64,000 bases of DNA from assembly GCA_023101885.1 (NCBI GenBank), contig JALPQD010000304.1, positions 2,102,015-2,166,014 of the forward strand, in the 5' to 3' direction. Positions 12,661 through 24,149 of the stretch are shown piece by piece. The first letter of the stretch is position 1; every line of letters starts with the position of its first letter. The position numbers and the translations under genes are program-made. The stretch is from Typhlomys cinereus. Lineage: Eukaryota; Chordata; Mammalia; Rodentia; Platacanthomyidae. The notes beneath the pieces are model-generated. The model was not told the origin of the DNA. It did not search any database and saw nothing but the letters and a program-made list of their open reading frames with translations.

Positions 12661-12904
12661 AATGAAATTTGTTGGTAAGTAGATGGAGTTGGAAGAAGTG
12701 ATAATGAGTGAAGTATACCAGAAACAGAAAAACAGACATTAGATGTTCTTCCTTATATGTAAAACTTAGTAGTAAGTGTTCATAATGGTTTATTCTATGG
12801 CACATCTCATTATAATTACAAAGGAATGTAACTTGGGGGTAGAAAAAGAAGACCACAAGAGTAGAGACAAATTTAAGACACAAATAAATATATAAATACT
12901 GGTA

Positions 12905-13105
12905 CTTTTAAGAAAATCCAGTATGCATTAAGAATTCTGATCCTGTCTACTACAGTGTTGTTCCCTGTCATGGGGTAGGATTAGGGATTAATAAACAGAT
13001 GGTTGGTTACCTAGAAGCCAACCCTACTCTCTACTGTGTTCTAATCCTGTTCGTCCCTTTCCTCTAAGCCTTTTCTTATATAAAGACCTTTTTGTTTCAT
13101 AGTTT
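12905..13105. other. Unassigned block between L1 and LTR
   Basis: It contains a TATA-like CTTATATAAAGACC near 13075 and AATAAA at about 12989-12994. These could belong to an LTR or to the L1 end, but there is no second copy in the window to prove it. Confidence 0.3.
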
Positions 13106-13560
13106 TTTTTTTAATCTTTGGATAGGAGAGGATCTCTATACCCAGGCAGGATGTATCCTAGTGCAGTGGAAGAACATTGAAATAGGCAACAACAGTCAAC
13201 AAGAATGCAGAGTACTGGTGAACTCTGTGTTCCTTCAGAAATAAGCCTACAGCAAATCTCTGCGGGAGATTGTATAATTGATGGATCTGAGCCAACCCAA
13301 GGTGGGGAGTATCTAAGCCTTGGGAATATGAGTAAGATATGGGGAATTGTTTGAGGAAGTTGGCATTCCTCTATATTTGGCCAAACATGTGGGTCTGGCA
13401 AGTGAAGATTGCCTCTTTCAGAAGTCAGGTGGATTGGGTGTGGCCAGTTCCCTTGGATCTGGTTGTTGTTATGGGCTTTCCTGTCAAATTGAACAAGTGT
13501 CTGTAACTGGACTATACTAAGAGAAAATAAAACTCCTCTTTTCCATATAAAGTCTTTGGT
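13106..13560 (+). mobile_element. LTR-like repeat, family A, copy 1 (solo)
   Basis: TGAGGAAGTTGGCATTCCTC near 13350, GGCCAAACATGTGGGTCTGG, GTGTGGCCAG near 13438 and TCTGTAACTGGAC near 13499 recur in the same order at 60.5-60.75 kb. A late AATAAAACTCCTC (about 13527) fits an LTR polyadenylation signal. The left boundary is uncertain. I cannot name the family; its first half weakly resembles rodent repeats that contain GCCCAGCCC...TGGGTGGTGCC. The antisense 150-codon frame across it is chance. Confidence 0.6.
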
Positions 13561-14655
13561 CATGAATTTCTCACTTATATGCAGATTCGCTGACTTTCAG
13601 ATAAGTGATCTAGTAAGTTGTCTGCATCCTGAGTGTATGCAGCAGGGAACTAGAAAGGGAATTCTAGATTTCGGGGATAATGTCACTTGAAAAGGCAATT
13701 GAATCACAATAAGAGCAGGTGCTCTAGAACAGACTGAAACATAATGTGCAATGTATGCATGGTAGAAGAGTTGTGGCACAGTATGTGCTGAGATGGAGTA
13801 TTTAGTTCATCTACACAAAGATCAAAATTAATATCTAATAGTTATCATGCCATAACTTAAGGATTACAAACCTTGTATCTGCTATTTCACTGTACTTTAG
13901 TCAATAGGGTTCTTAATCTAACTTGATTTGGATCTAAGCCCACTGGTTTACAATTGTCTTTTTATGTAGTAGCAATAGCTTGTTCAGACTTCCAACACAG
14001 TATGTTTTATCATGCATATGTTTATTATACTGAACATTTCAAAGGGAAACAATCAAATTTCTTTAAATGATACCTCTTCATTGTATATGCATTAAAAATA
14101 AAGAGAAAATTTGGAGTTTTATAATTTGCCATTAAATATACCTGGTTATTCCATTTTGCTTTCTATGATAACAAAAATCACCCCCCAACACAGAAGTTGC
14201 TGTGCATGTTGATTTGAAATCTCTTGCTACTCAACAAAGAAATTACTGAAAGCAAACTGCTTTTTATAAACAGAAAAGGAAAATTAACTGTGGCTTTTCT
14301 AGCATCTCAAAGAAGATTAAGTGAGGGAAAGTATACCTCCTGAGTAGGGGAAATCAAATATTATCTATGCCTGGTATTTAACTGCAATTTCATAAAATTC
14401 CAAATTCCAGAATAATTTACAACTATTATTTAGATGTTCAGAAATCTACCTTTGTCAGAATATTTCCAGCTCTAATAAGAAAATGGTACCAGTGATTTCA
14501 TCTCTATCTATATAGTATAATAGGGACTTCATTGTGAACAGTAAATTATGACTAGAGAATATTTTTAATATCTCCCTCCATTCTAAAATACACCATTTTC
14601 CTTTAGTATTATCATTAATATTCTGATATCCTTCTTCTTACTATTATGTTTTCAT
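13561..14655. other. No gene; unassigned DNA
   Basis: No supportable coding frame, RNA gene or named repeat was found. Confidence 0.4.
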
Positions 14656-14659
14656 AGGA

Positions 14660-14782
14660 TGTGTATGTAGGCATGGAGTCAAATCTCTCCACATTTCTAT
14701 CTCTTCTGTGGTTTGAACTGAGTTCATCAGCTTGAATGGCCAATGTCTTTTGTACACATTGGATTATCTCACTGGCCCAAGA
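14660..14782 (-). mobile_element. Old B2/B3-like tRNA SINE fragment, antisense
   Basis: Reading the minus strand from 14780, GGGCCAGTGAGATAATCCAA is followed about 45 bases later by GAACTCAGTTCAAACC, which corresponds to the A-box and B-box region of a diverged tRNA-derived SINE. The 3' half is poorly preserved. Confidence 0.6.
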
Positions 14783-15229
14783 AATTGTTGTTTTGTAGTC
14801 AATTTGTTAGAACAAAAATTCATACATCTCAAAACATCATTTTGAGAATAACCAGCATTATTTCTGTTAACCAGTAGTTATAACTCCAACAGAACTTTCA
14901 TGCAGTGAACACAGTTTAAAACACAATTCTTCCTCATAGAAGAGGAACAGCAGGCATTAAAAACCTACTTTGATTAGTTACTGATTACAGCCAATATTTA
15001 AGACTGGCTATTGGCCTTAAAATGTAAATCATTAATTTATTGAATGAATAAAATATGTCCAGTCCATTGCACAGGTTCATGAGTACAATCTCTATGATGA
15101 GTCATTGTCAAGATTACCTGAAGCTTCATATATAGCTCATCAATAGTTTCACAGTGGTATGGATTTCCTTGATTTTCACAGACTAGAACAATAATGACTG
15201 TTGTGCAGTCATAAAGCTACCCATAGCTA

Positions 15230-15780
15230 GAGCCTATATTTCCATGTACCCTAAAAGCAGCTGTGCAGTAAATCCTCAGCTAGGCACTACAGTTTTCCTA
15301 GTATGTTGTGGAAACTTTTCCCAGGGAGATGCCATGAAAGCATGTGTTTGCTCCAAATACGAATAGACCATAGTTTAAGTATATCAAAATCTAATTTGAC
15401 AAGCCAATGCATTCATTGGTGTTCTGTACAGGCACATGGGTCAGGGTTATCTACAGGAGGAGGAACAACTCCAAGGCAACTAGTCACAATGGCATGAAGC
15501 CCATCCAATTCTGGGTGAGACTCATGAAAGCTACAACTCTGTGGTTTTCTGTGTGACTTGTCCCTGGGAATGTCTCTTCCAGATTGACTCACAGTCAGGG
15601 AATCTCATCTCCCAAAAGTTACTCACTGCTTATTTTTCTCCTTCTAGAATCTTCCTTCAGACACCCAATCTTACTAATTTGAGGAACTTCCTGAGACGAA
15701 TTACATTAATACTTTCTCTTCCTCTAGGTTCGAATACTTCAAATATTGTACTCAAGGTAGATTACACCATGATGATGTAA
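15230..15780. other. Unassigned, moderately GC-rich, non-simple block
   Basis: This block of about 500 bases is less AT-rich than its surroundings and lacks low-complexity runs. It holds two short + strand open frames (64 and 79 codons) without recognisable protein motifs. It could be an ancient repeat or conserved non-coding DNA. I see no basis for calling a gene. Confidence 0.35.
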
Positions 15781-15804
15781 TGTTATTACTAAATATGTCA
15801 CTGT

Positions 15805-15940
15805 GACTAGAAGTGGTGGTACCCAACAATTACAGCACTCAATAATTGAGATGGAAGATCACAAATTTCAGGCCAAACTGGGTTAAGGAAAAGTACACTG
15901 TCTTGAAAAGTTAAAAGCATAAATAAAAACAAAATATCAC
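15805..15940 (+). mobile_element. Old B1 (7SL-derived) SINE
   Basis: AGAAGTGGTGGTACCCAACA, then TACAGCACTCAATAATTGAGATGG and GGCCAAACTGGGTTAAGG follow the B1 order (G-TGGTGG--CACGCC, AGCACTC-GGAGGCAG, GGCCAGCCTGG). An A-rich tail follows. It is strongly diverged. Confidence 0.7.
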
Positions 15941-15999
15941 TCAACACTAGCAACTGAGATGAGGAATCTGGTAAGTGATTTATATTGAACAATATAACT

Positions 16000-17340
16000 A
16001 AAAGAAATAAAACCTAGCTACTATTTGAATTAAATATGAACCAATAGACTAAAGGGACTAGGAAGATCCAGTAAGTAGTAAACAAGTTTTCAAAGTTTTT
16101 CTCTTAAACTCATTTTAGAGTTACCAGAATGCAGAAATTATATTTCTTCCTGTGATTTGATTCTTAATAGTTGTGGCTACTGAATTACTAAGCCAAAGAA
16201 CTAATTTATCACCAAACTAAAAGCTGTTTCAACATTCTCAATAAGGTTTACATAATCTCCCTGTGTGACATTTGAATTATGCTTTCGCAAGTTCCTTTTT
16301 CATAGAAAGTTAAAATGTGGATTATTATATATTTGAACTAAAAAATCTCTAAATTTCACATTTCTACTCATGCCACATGAGTTTTCGGGAAGCTGCCTGT
16401 TTGATGCAAGCTGTCACTTATTAGCAAGACTGTCACTGTGCTTTGTGGAAGTTCAGTAATAGAGAGGGAAATTCAAAGACTCCATAATGATATTTTCTCT
16501 CCAGCTGCTTGTAGGAAGATTACAATTAGGGACCATTACACCCAAGCTGGTCACATAAGAATATACCGTGATAAAAAGAATCCTGGACCACAAAGAATCA
16601 AACATCTGCATAATTTTAGCTACATTCTAAACAATAGGGCAGGACAGCAAAGTGTTTTTGTTTATAAAGGCAGAAAAAGACAGAGAATGTCTAAACTGAG
16701 ATGAGACTGAGTTCATCTCAACTGTGCTTTGATGTACTGTGCTCACATAAGGGTATTGCAGAAGCTTAACACCCATTTAAACTGAGTTTGCCTTCACCTT
16801 TTGGCATAGTATGAATTCAATATGTCCTTTTTATTAACTTTTCCCCAAATTAGATATAATGCAAAAATGTAAAGAATAAGTTTAATCAAAATATTTCATC
16901 AGGTGAAATTTATTAATATATTTTGTTCCTTTCTTAAGGATTTTCAAGATGTGGAAAAATCTACCAAAACAAATTAATCATTATATATAATTATTACATA
17001 TTTTAAAATAAAAAATAACAGCATGTAGCACATGATACTTTAGATTATGACATTTGAAATTGTATCATTTGTGTAATTGTATGTGCAAACTAGCCAGTCA
17101 GCTTTCCTCTTAAAACTAGAGATAAACCAGGTCATCATAAACATTAAAAGGGTACCCAGAAACAGGTACGAGAAATACGTTATTTTTATTATAGTGGATG
17201 GCTATGTAGATGTCACTCATTCTCTGTCCCTTGCTGTATTCATGGGTTTTTTTTCCAATATGACTTTAAAAGTCCCTCACAACTATCTCCACACTCTTAC
17301 CACAGTCACTGATAATGTAAATCTTGACTTGTTTTTTTTT
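16000..17340. other. No gene; unassigned DNA
   Basis: A + strand open frame at 16438-16704 (88 codons) has no motif I recognise, no Kozak-type context and no exon partner. I regard it as chance. No RNA gene or named repeat is visible. Confidence 0.4.
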
Positions 17341-17360
17341 TCTGTAAGGTTTCTGCTTAC

Positions 17361-17373
17361 AGAGAGAGAGAGT

Positions 17374-17407
<34 letters not shown>
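17361..17407. repeat. (GA)n microsatellite
   Basis: A 47 base AG/GA run with two interruptions (GTGAG and GAAAG). It creates artificial Ser/Leu- or Glu/Arg-rich frames on both strands. Confidence 0.97.
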
Positions 17408-18229
17408 TCTGGTGATTTGGTGTGCTTTCTCTGTGTCTTTAGCTCCTCTCTCAGATAATCCATTGCTGGAGTATTTAAGAGACACAACACAGCAACACAG
17501 ACAGCTAAAGTCATCCTTTATAAAACCTTAGATATGTATGTCATAGAAAAGTAAGATCAACAGAACTACTCAGATGACTTACTACTAACAAGAGAAGTGT
17601 GAATGAGAGCAAAAAGTCAACAGAGTTTATTACAAATAATCTGAACTTTCTCATCTTCTGAGTCAAGTAAAGACATCCTGTTTTATGTCATGGATGCATC
17701 TCATCTCTCTAATATCCAACATGATTTGCTTCCATGCTGTGCTGTCCCATTGTGTCAAGAGAAGAGCTGTGGCACATTTGCAAGTTTCCAAATGAAAATA
17801 GATAGATTGTAAATAGGGGAGGTGACAGTTTTGTAGCCAATAATGAGTTAATTTCTATGTGATAACATTGTTGGCCCTACAACCTGCAAATTTAAGATTC
17901 TAAATCTCCATAACTGCATGAGTCAATTCTCATAATATATTCATTTCTGTCTATGCATGAATCTGACAGTCCTCCCATTGTTTCTATTATCTATGAACTT
18001 GGAGGAATATGGCACCTTGTACCCTACACTTAAACAACTTATTGTTGCCTCTTATATCCTTCTGTGAGTTAGTGTACACACACATGCCTGTTTGCAACCT
18101 GCCTCCAGAAGCATCCAGTCTTGCTTCAAACAAGATAGGTGAAAAAGGATAATAAAGATTTGTCACAGATAAAGTAAACATATAAAGAAGACATTATTCA
18201 AAACTACAGAGATAAGGGAGAGAGTTTGT

Positions 18230-18497
18230 TATGGCTGCATTTTAGTGTCAACTTGACAATTGCAGACTGGGTGAAGCTGTGGAAGGTTAGTGGTTGGAAT
18301 GGCCCCTGAACAAGCCTGCAGGTACTTGATCAATTGCTGTGGAGAACCCAGCCCATAGTGGGTGGTACTTTACAGTGGTGGACCAGATAATAGGAGGGAC
18401 TTGCTCTTCCTTATCTGGTGTGGACTTGCTGTGCAGTCCCCTCTATGAGAGATGTCCGCTTTTAGAGCATTGTGGCTTCTTTGTTGCTGTTGTTGCT

Positions 18498-18532
<35 letters not shown>

Positions 18533-18795
18533 TGTCGCCGTCATCTTTAGCTGACTTGAAGCTTCATCTATTCTACCATGCTGTTGCTGTTCCCACTGCC
18601 TTTGGAACCTGCCTTGCTGTTTGCTGTTCATCACCAATGTCAGAACCCAGAATCTTTGACCCTCCAGAGAAGTAAAGGCTTGAGACCTTTTCGGTATCAT
18701 TTGGCTTTATGGAACATTTCAGGCGAGAAACAGGCTGCTGCAGGTGGCTACCTTGAAGGATACTATTTTTACTGTGAGTTATTTTAATAAACTTA
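18230..18795 (+). mobile_element. LTR-like interspersed repeat with CTG tract
   Basis: Starts near TTTAGTGTCAACTTGACAAT and continues with GAACCCAGCCCATAGTGGGT (about 18345), a signature order I associate with rodent LTR-type repeats (TGTCAACTTGACA...CCCAGCCCA-TGTGGGTGGT). It ends close to TTTTAATAAACTT (about 18783), which fits an LTR polyadenylation signal. The exact family and the boundaries are uncertain. Confidence 0.55.
18481..18540. repeat. (TTG/CTG)n trinucleotide microsatellite
   Basis: A mixed TTG/CTG array ends in eight perfect CTG units at 18511-18534. It sits inside the LTR-like repeat. Poly-Leu and poly-Ala open frames in this place are products of the array. Confidence 0.96.
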
Positions 18796-18814
18796 TTTAT
18801 ATATAATATATATA

Positions 18815-19094
18815 TTTTTAATTTTTTTATTTATTCAATTGTGCGTGTGTGTAGTGTGTATGTATGTGTGCATGGGTGTGTGTAGAACCACAGGCGAATT
18901 CAGGAACCACCATGGACCATCTCCCCCTCCTCATTGTTTACTCTGCCCTGGGACTCACAGGCTCCGCCTTACCAGGACCAGAAACACAGCACACCCCCCC
19001 CCATTCCGCCTGGCGTCTATCCGTGGGGTCTATGAACTCAGGACCCTCCGCCTGCAAGGCAGAGGCTTAATCCCTGAGCCACCTTTCCAGCCCC
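18815..19094 (-). mobile_element. Young tRNA-derived SINE, copy 3
   Basis: Antisense copy: T-rich tail, TTATTCAATTGTGCGTG, a TG-rich tract with GTAGTG and ATG interruptions, the GC-rich body, reverse B box and CTTTCCAGCCCC end. The flanks are both TA-rich (TATTTATATATAA-type on the left, ATATTTATATATTA on the right), consistent with a slightly degraded TSD. A C run in the body near 18992-18999 suggests slippage. Confidence 0.93.
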
Positions 19095-19099
19095 AAATA

Positions 19100-20010
19100 T
19101 TTATATATTATTCTAATACAACTAATACAGAGTTTAAACTCAAATTAGATAGAAGGCAAGATTTTTTCAAAGTGCTAGAATGAGCTGTCTGGAATTTACT
19201 GGAAGTCATTAGAGGAAAGGCTTTGTAATCTGTGTTAGCTAATAGATAATGATGGGGTCAGGTTCCTAAACTCTCAAAAATAAGTAAGGGTGCTTTCTTT
19301 ATGATTCTACTTGAGAAAGGAAGCTCTTAATTACTTGAAAATGGTATTCTTATGTTTATAAAACTGGTTGAAGTTTATGATAAGATTTACATCTTAAAGA
19401 AACTGAGGAGTAAACAATTACAATAGTTTCAATGTAAATTCCAATGTAAAAAAAAATGAGATCAGGGGCTAATCAGGAGAAACCTCTTGCAGGTATTAAT
19501 TAATGAGGGTAAAGGGATTGGCAAAGCTGACTTTTTTACAAGCACAGCATGGAAACAATGGTAGAGATAAGTAAAGCATCATAACCAGCACATTGCTATT
19601 TTCCTTCTATAAGGGGTGTATTATTTCTCTCATTCCTTCATGTTTCCTATAATTGACTTGATTATTCTCAGAGAACAACTGGTGTTTCAGCATCCCTAAA
19701 ATATAACAGTATCATCAACACATTCATGCATCAAAGAAATAACATGGCCTTGGGTTCTTCATGTGCCTTTGATTCTTAGTGTGGCTCATAAGATCACGGA
19801 AAATACTGAATTAGAGAAATTGAATCTTCTCCTGGGGGGTATGCAAGGATACAAGTCCCTCCTCTTAATACAATAGTCAACCATACTGTACAAAACTTTA
19901 TTTTAGGGGCATATGTTTCAGAGGTTCTATTGAATAAATAGTGTTGATACAGAAAATCTCATTTTACAAATGATATTTTACTTTATACTTTTGTTTTGCT
20001 GAGAGAAAAA
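19100..20010. other. No gene; unassigned DNA
   Basis: No coding, RNA or preserved repeat feature was recognised. Confidence 0.4.
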
Positions 20011-20019
20011 AATGGGAGT

Positions 20020-20130
20020 GACTTTTGAGAGGGCCAGCCGGAGTCCTTCCACCTCTTTGGCACGCTGCCAAGTAAATCAAATTCCCTGAAAGGTAGGAAT
20101 CTTGCCCAGGCTAATGACCCATCTGTTTTA
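20020..20130. promoter_or_regulatory. Candidate non-coding regulatory element with NFI full-site
   Basis: A complex, non-repetitive stretch contains TTGGCACGCTGCCAA at 20057-20071, an exact match to the palindromic Nuclear Factor I consensus TTGGC(N5)GCCAA. Mixed sequence follows, including CCCAGGCTAATGACC near 20106. The match is seen directly; regulatory activity and conservation are inferred and untested. Confidence 0.4.
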
Positions 20131-20644
20131 ACTTAAGGGGGGGAGACTTAGATTTTAGCAGTACTAGGGAAAAAGGAAATGGGTCATGCTGAATCCCTAA
20201 CAGTATAGTTTATGCCCCAGGCTAGATCTGTATTGAGCAAAAGTTTGTGTGTTTACTGTAAACAATTAAAAGAAAATCTTAATCTGGCTTTACATTATTG
20301 TCAAACATAAAAAAAAAGTGTAATTTTTCAAAATCTGAAGAGCCTTTATTCTTTAAAGCTTGATTGTATAGAGCTATCATCAGAATTTTGGTCATGGAGG
20401 TTTGCCATTATCAAAATTATCAAAAATGAATGGAACTCAGAACATGGATTAGATGAAGAACATTAATTTCTGTTCTAAAATGTAATCCTCTGATGAAACA
20501 TGATGTGGTGACACTGACCACCAACTTGAGTCCTTGAGGGTTAACAAGAGAAGACTTCTGTGTCTGAGGAAGTTTGAGACAAGGCTGGCCTACTCCATGA
20601 GTGCAGGGAGAGCATAGAAGACCCTGAACAATAGGAAAAGGAAG

Positions 20645-20693
20645 GAGAGAGAGACAGAGAGGGACAGAGAGGGACAGAGAGAGACAGAGAGAC
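20645..20693. repeat. Decamer tandem repeat (GGGACAGAGA)n
   Basis: About five units of GGGACAGAGA / GAGACAGAGA. The reverse strand reads as Ser/Leu-rich open frames with no meaning. Confidence 0.93.
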
Positions 20694-20699
20694 AATGGA

Positions 20700-22365
20700 G
20701 AATGACTTAAATGAAAAGGGTAGATAGAACAAGCAGGTTGGTGAAAGATGGAAGAAGTCTGCATTGATTCAGGTGTCTTTTTCTCTCTCCAAAAGCATGT
20801 GAGTTTTCTGTAGTGATTCACCTAACAAAAAGTAAGAAGGAAGAAGACAAAGGGAGAGGAAAGATTGCATAAGGATACATATTTGACATTTACAATCTCA
20901 GAGCTATGCAATTTAAGATGTTTCAAATTATGCCAGTCAGTAACAGAGGGTCTTAATAAATTCATTCTGAAGCGGTAGTCCTGGATTCTCAAAATGTATA
21001 ATGTGTTTTCAAATGTGAGTAAAGGGTCAATTAGCATAGTAGGAGAAGAAATTGCTTACAGGAAGCTTTAAATATCCCATGTACAGGTCTGCAGTTATTT
21101 CAAAGATAGTTTTCTCTTTGTGAAAAAAATCCCAGAGGCAGTATACCTATTTAAGAAGGGTAAACACAAGGCCTGAGAGAGGAAAATCAGGTTGAATAAT
21201 CAATTTGTCAAGAACATGTAAATAAATAAATGTGTTATTTCACTTATCTTATATACCCAGAGCATACTTATTCCCAATTTCTCTGATCTAAAAAATGAAA
21301 ATGTTCCACCAGAGCTGAACATTTTTATACATTCAGTATAAAATTTCAACTTCACAGGTGTTAATGAAAGAGATGTAAGTGTATGGGAAGAGAACAGGCA
21401 TTGAATTATTTATAAAGATGTACAATAAAGCAGCATAATGGAAGCAGGTGACTTGAAAGATGGTATTGAAATATGGAATGTTTTCTTTATGACTTCTGAT
21501 CAGTGGTTTGATTAATAGACCTCTGCACTCACCAGATCTAACCAGCTCCCTGACCACAATGCATACATAAATTTATAGTCAGAATGACTAATTTGTTTTA
21601 CTCCACATGGGCAACTTTTGTTATGTTGCATCCGATGTTTTATTTGGAAACATGCATACATGATGAATTAAACAGATATATGGTATGCATAATCGGGGAG
21701 GAAAAAATATATGTTGTAAAAATTGTCATCGTTATAGTATCTAAAATTTTGTGAATACTTAAAAACATTCATAACTCATCCTTACTTAATAAAGTTTCAG
21801 ACAGAATAAAAGCCACAGGTTAGGGATCCTCTGGCAATGTAGATCAGTGCATATGGTACATCATTAACAGGCTGGTTTTAATGGAGCCTTCAGTTTTACA
21901 TCACAGTTGGGACTGATATGCATTTTACTGTTATTGCTTTCTCTTTGCCAGATAAACATAGTTGATGATTTTATTGGATTGTAAGATTTCAAAGTGATGT
22001 GTATTTTGTACATTTATATATGATTTCAATTTTGTGTAATATTTGGTCATTCACAAGTATAATTTACATGCACAATTGTCAACCATTTAGATTAAACACC
22101 TATGTTTTCACTCCTAAAATTATTTAAAAATTTTAGATATCCAATGTTATGTTGAACCATCTATTCAATACTACTCTTGTTTATTTGTCACATATGGTTA
22201 TCAGTAATCTATAACATTAATTATAAATCTCATCTCAAAATTTTGGTTTTGTTCATGAAAGCTACAAATGTCAACTTCTGATTCTTCCAACATATGAAAA
22301 ATCATAATCTCTATGTTTTCTGGGCTTCTTCTAGGAATTTGTTTAAAATATTACATTTAATGCAC
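20700..22365. other. No gene; unassigned DNA
   Basis: AT-rich sequence. Open frames are at most 74 codons and show no protein motif. No RNA gene was found. Confidence 0.4.
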
Positions 22366-22390
22366 CAATTAAAAATTCGCAAAAATTTTA

Positions 22391-22678
22391 TTTTTTAAAA
22401 TTTTTATTATTTATTCAATTGTGCGTGTATGCTGTGTGTGTGCGTGTGTGTATGTATGTGTGTGTGTGTGTGTGTGTGTAGAACCAGGGACGAATTCGGG
22501 AACCACCATGGACTGCCTCCACCTCCTCCTTGTTTACTCTGCCCCAGGAGCCTACCAGGACCAGAAACGCAGGTCGACCCTGCTTCTGCCTGGCGTCTAT
22601 ATGTGGGGTCTAGGATCCGAACTCAGGACCTTCGGCCTGCAAGGCAGAGGCTTAACCCCCGAGCCACCTCTCCAACCC
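22391..22678 (-). mobile_element. Young tRNA-derived SINE, copy 4
   Basis: Antisense copy with tail, TTATTCAATTGTGCGTG, (TG)n, body with GACGAATTCGGG, reverse B box and CTCTCCAACCC. Long target-site duplications flank it: TAAAAATTCGCAAAAATTTT on the left (about 22370-22389) and TAAAAATTCACAAAATTTT on the right (about 22679-22697), differing at one base and one A. There is a small deletion in the body compared with copies 2 and 7 (between CCCCAGG and AGCCTACC). Confidence 0.95.
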
Positions 22679-22699
22679 TAAAAATTCACAAAATTTTAA

Positions 22700-23500
22700 G
22701 ATTACATACATATATCAATTATTCCATAACATTACTCTACTATGTCTTTGGGTTAAGAGTACATATTATTTTATGCCAGCTTTATTTTTTTTTCTTGAGG
22801 AGAAAATGACATTATAATTGTTACCTACTAGATTCCTTGTGAATATTTGCTTGAATTACTATCCACACTCAAAAATTGAAGAAAGCCATATTCCTCTCAT
22901 TCCTTTTACAGAGTTAAATCACTGAAAATTAACTCATGTAAACTCCAACTGAAATCAGGTAATATCCTCTTAGTAAGATAAGTGAAAGAAGGAGATGGTG
23001 CTGACCATTTGTGATAACAACCGAAGGGAGAAAATTATTTATCTTTTGGAGAATTGTCTCCACTGGACTTTGAAATCAGAACCAAATAAAGTAAGAACAT
23101 TGTGGTAGATTGTGCATTATATGTTTTATGTATTGTTGGGGAAGATAGAAGGAACAGAAGAAGCATAGTGATGAGATGAGCTCAGTACTATAAATGACAA
23201 AAAGCCAGGAGTTCATATTTCACTTTTAAGATCACAATGAAAACATCAGAAACTCAACTTATAAGAAATATACTCTCCAAATATTTGGGACTATTTATAA
23301 GAATTTATGATAATTAAATGATAACATAAGCATATCATCAGAAGTATATTAAAAATTCAACAAAATGAATAATTGAGCTTTCTGAAGGTCACTGGAACTT
23401 TTATATTATTTAAAACACGTCAACATCAATAACACAACATTAATAGTATTCATGAATTCTTGCTTAATGCAGGCTCCAAGACATTTGCACAGGTTAAAAT
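22700..23500. other. No gene; unassigned DNA
   Basis: No supportable feature. Confidence 0.4.
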
Positions 23501-23512
23501 GGGCTTGCTCTA

Positions 23513-23632
23513 GTCAGGTGTGGTGGCTTAAACCTTAAATCTTAGTTCTCAGGGGGCTGAAGCAGGAGCCTCATGAGTTCAGACCAGCCTGAAGGTCAGC
23601 AAGACCTTCTAGAAAAAGAATAAAAACAAAAT
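23513..23632 (+). mobile_element. B1 (7SL-derived) SINE
   Basis: GTCAGGTGTGGTGGCTTAAA, then TCTCAGGGGGCTGAAGCAGG and ATGAGTTCAGACCAGCCTGA match the B1 monomer order, with an A-rich tail. Target-site duplications GCTTGCTCTA (23503-23512) and GCTTTGCTCTA (23633-23643) differ by one T. B1 elements are confined to rodents, so this copy supports the host assignment. Confidence 0.88.
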
Positions 23633-23649
23633 GCTTTGCTCTAGAGATA

Positions 23650-24105
23650 GTTTAACAAGTGTCTAAAAAGTGTCATCACCTTCCTTCCTTCTCAATAATA
23701 GTTGGTTTGTTGAAGTGTTGTTCACTTCTCTCAACTAATCTGGCTTGGCCTGAAAGAGCTAATAGTGATGAGTGTTAGCAGAATCATGACAATAAAATGT
23801 AAAAAGAATGTTGAGCTTTGAGAAATCTTCTACTTGCTAAAAAGAAAGACACAGAAAACCATATTTCTGTCTCCTGTGAATTCTACAGAGGCAGGGTGTT
23901 TGAATGAGACTCTTGAAACTATTGCAATCTTCTACCTACAGTTACACAAATGAATGGTAAAACCATCACCTTGAGTCACTGATCTTCAAGGCCTCTTATC
24001 CACCCACACTGTCTCTGCTTACAAAATTGTTTAAATAAAGCCAATCTGAGTAAGATGTTTTAGTTATTAGGAGTGGAAACATCTTATCTGATGATCCAGC
24101 ACTGT
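23650..24105. other. No gene; unassigned DNA
   Basis: No supportable feature. Confidence 0.35.
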
Positions 24106-24107
24106 AC

Positions 24108-24110
24108 CCA

Positions 24111-24149
<39 letters not shown>

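Larger units (their letters stand above)
8221..12900 (+). mobile_element. Long, internally deleted, inactive L1 retrotransposon
   Basis: This is the largest element in the window. In order it has: an A/C-rich 5' segment (8221-8965); ORF1 remains with a preserved C-terminal frame (9688-9876); a short intergenic spacer; ORF2 endonuclease remains (about 9930-10400); reverse-transcriptase remains (about 10420-11620) including the GIRQGC-SPLL motif; the ORF2 C-terminal part (11640-12650); and a 3' UTR-like end. ORF2 without the inserted SINE spans only about 2.5-2.7 kb, well short of the usual 3.8 kb, so part of the endonuclease-RT junction is missing. The sequence ATTTAAGACA occurs at both 8211-8220 and 12871-12880 and could be a target-site duplication, but there is no good poly(A) before the second copy. 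Stops and frameshifts make the element inactive. Confidence 0.9.

Noticed and set aside
13075..13090. TATA-like CTTATATAAAG as a gene promoter
   Set aside because: No downstream exon. It lies between retroelements and may be part of an LTR.
13111..13563. Antisense 150-codon frame
   Set aside because: It is the antisense of an LTR-like repeat whose second copy at 60.4 kb does not keep the frame.
16438..16704. 88-codon frame as a possible small gene
   Set aside because: No known domain, no Kozak context, no polyadenylation or exon evidence.
18443..18700. Poly-Ala and poly-Leu frames
   Set aside because: They are translations of the TTG/CTG microsatellite on both strands.
20420..20821. Antisense 133-codon Ser/Leu-rich frame
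   Set aside because: It depends on the GGGACAGAGA tandem repeat. The remaining part has no domain.
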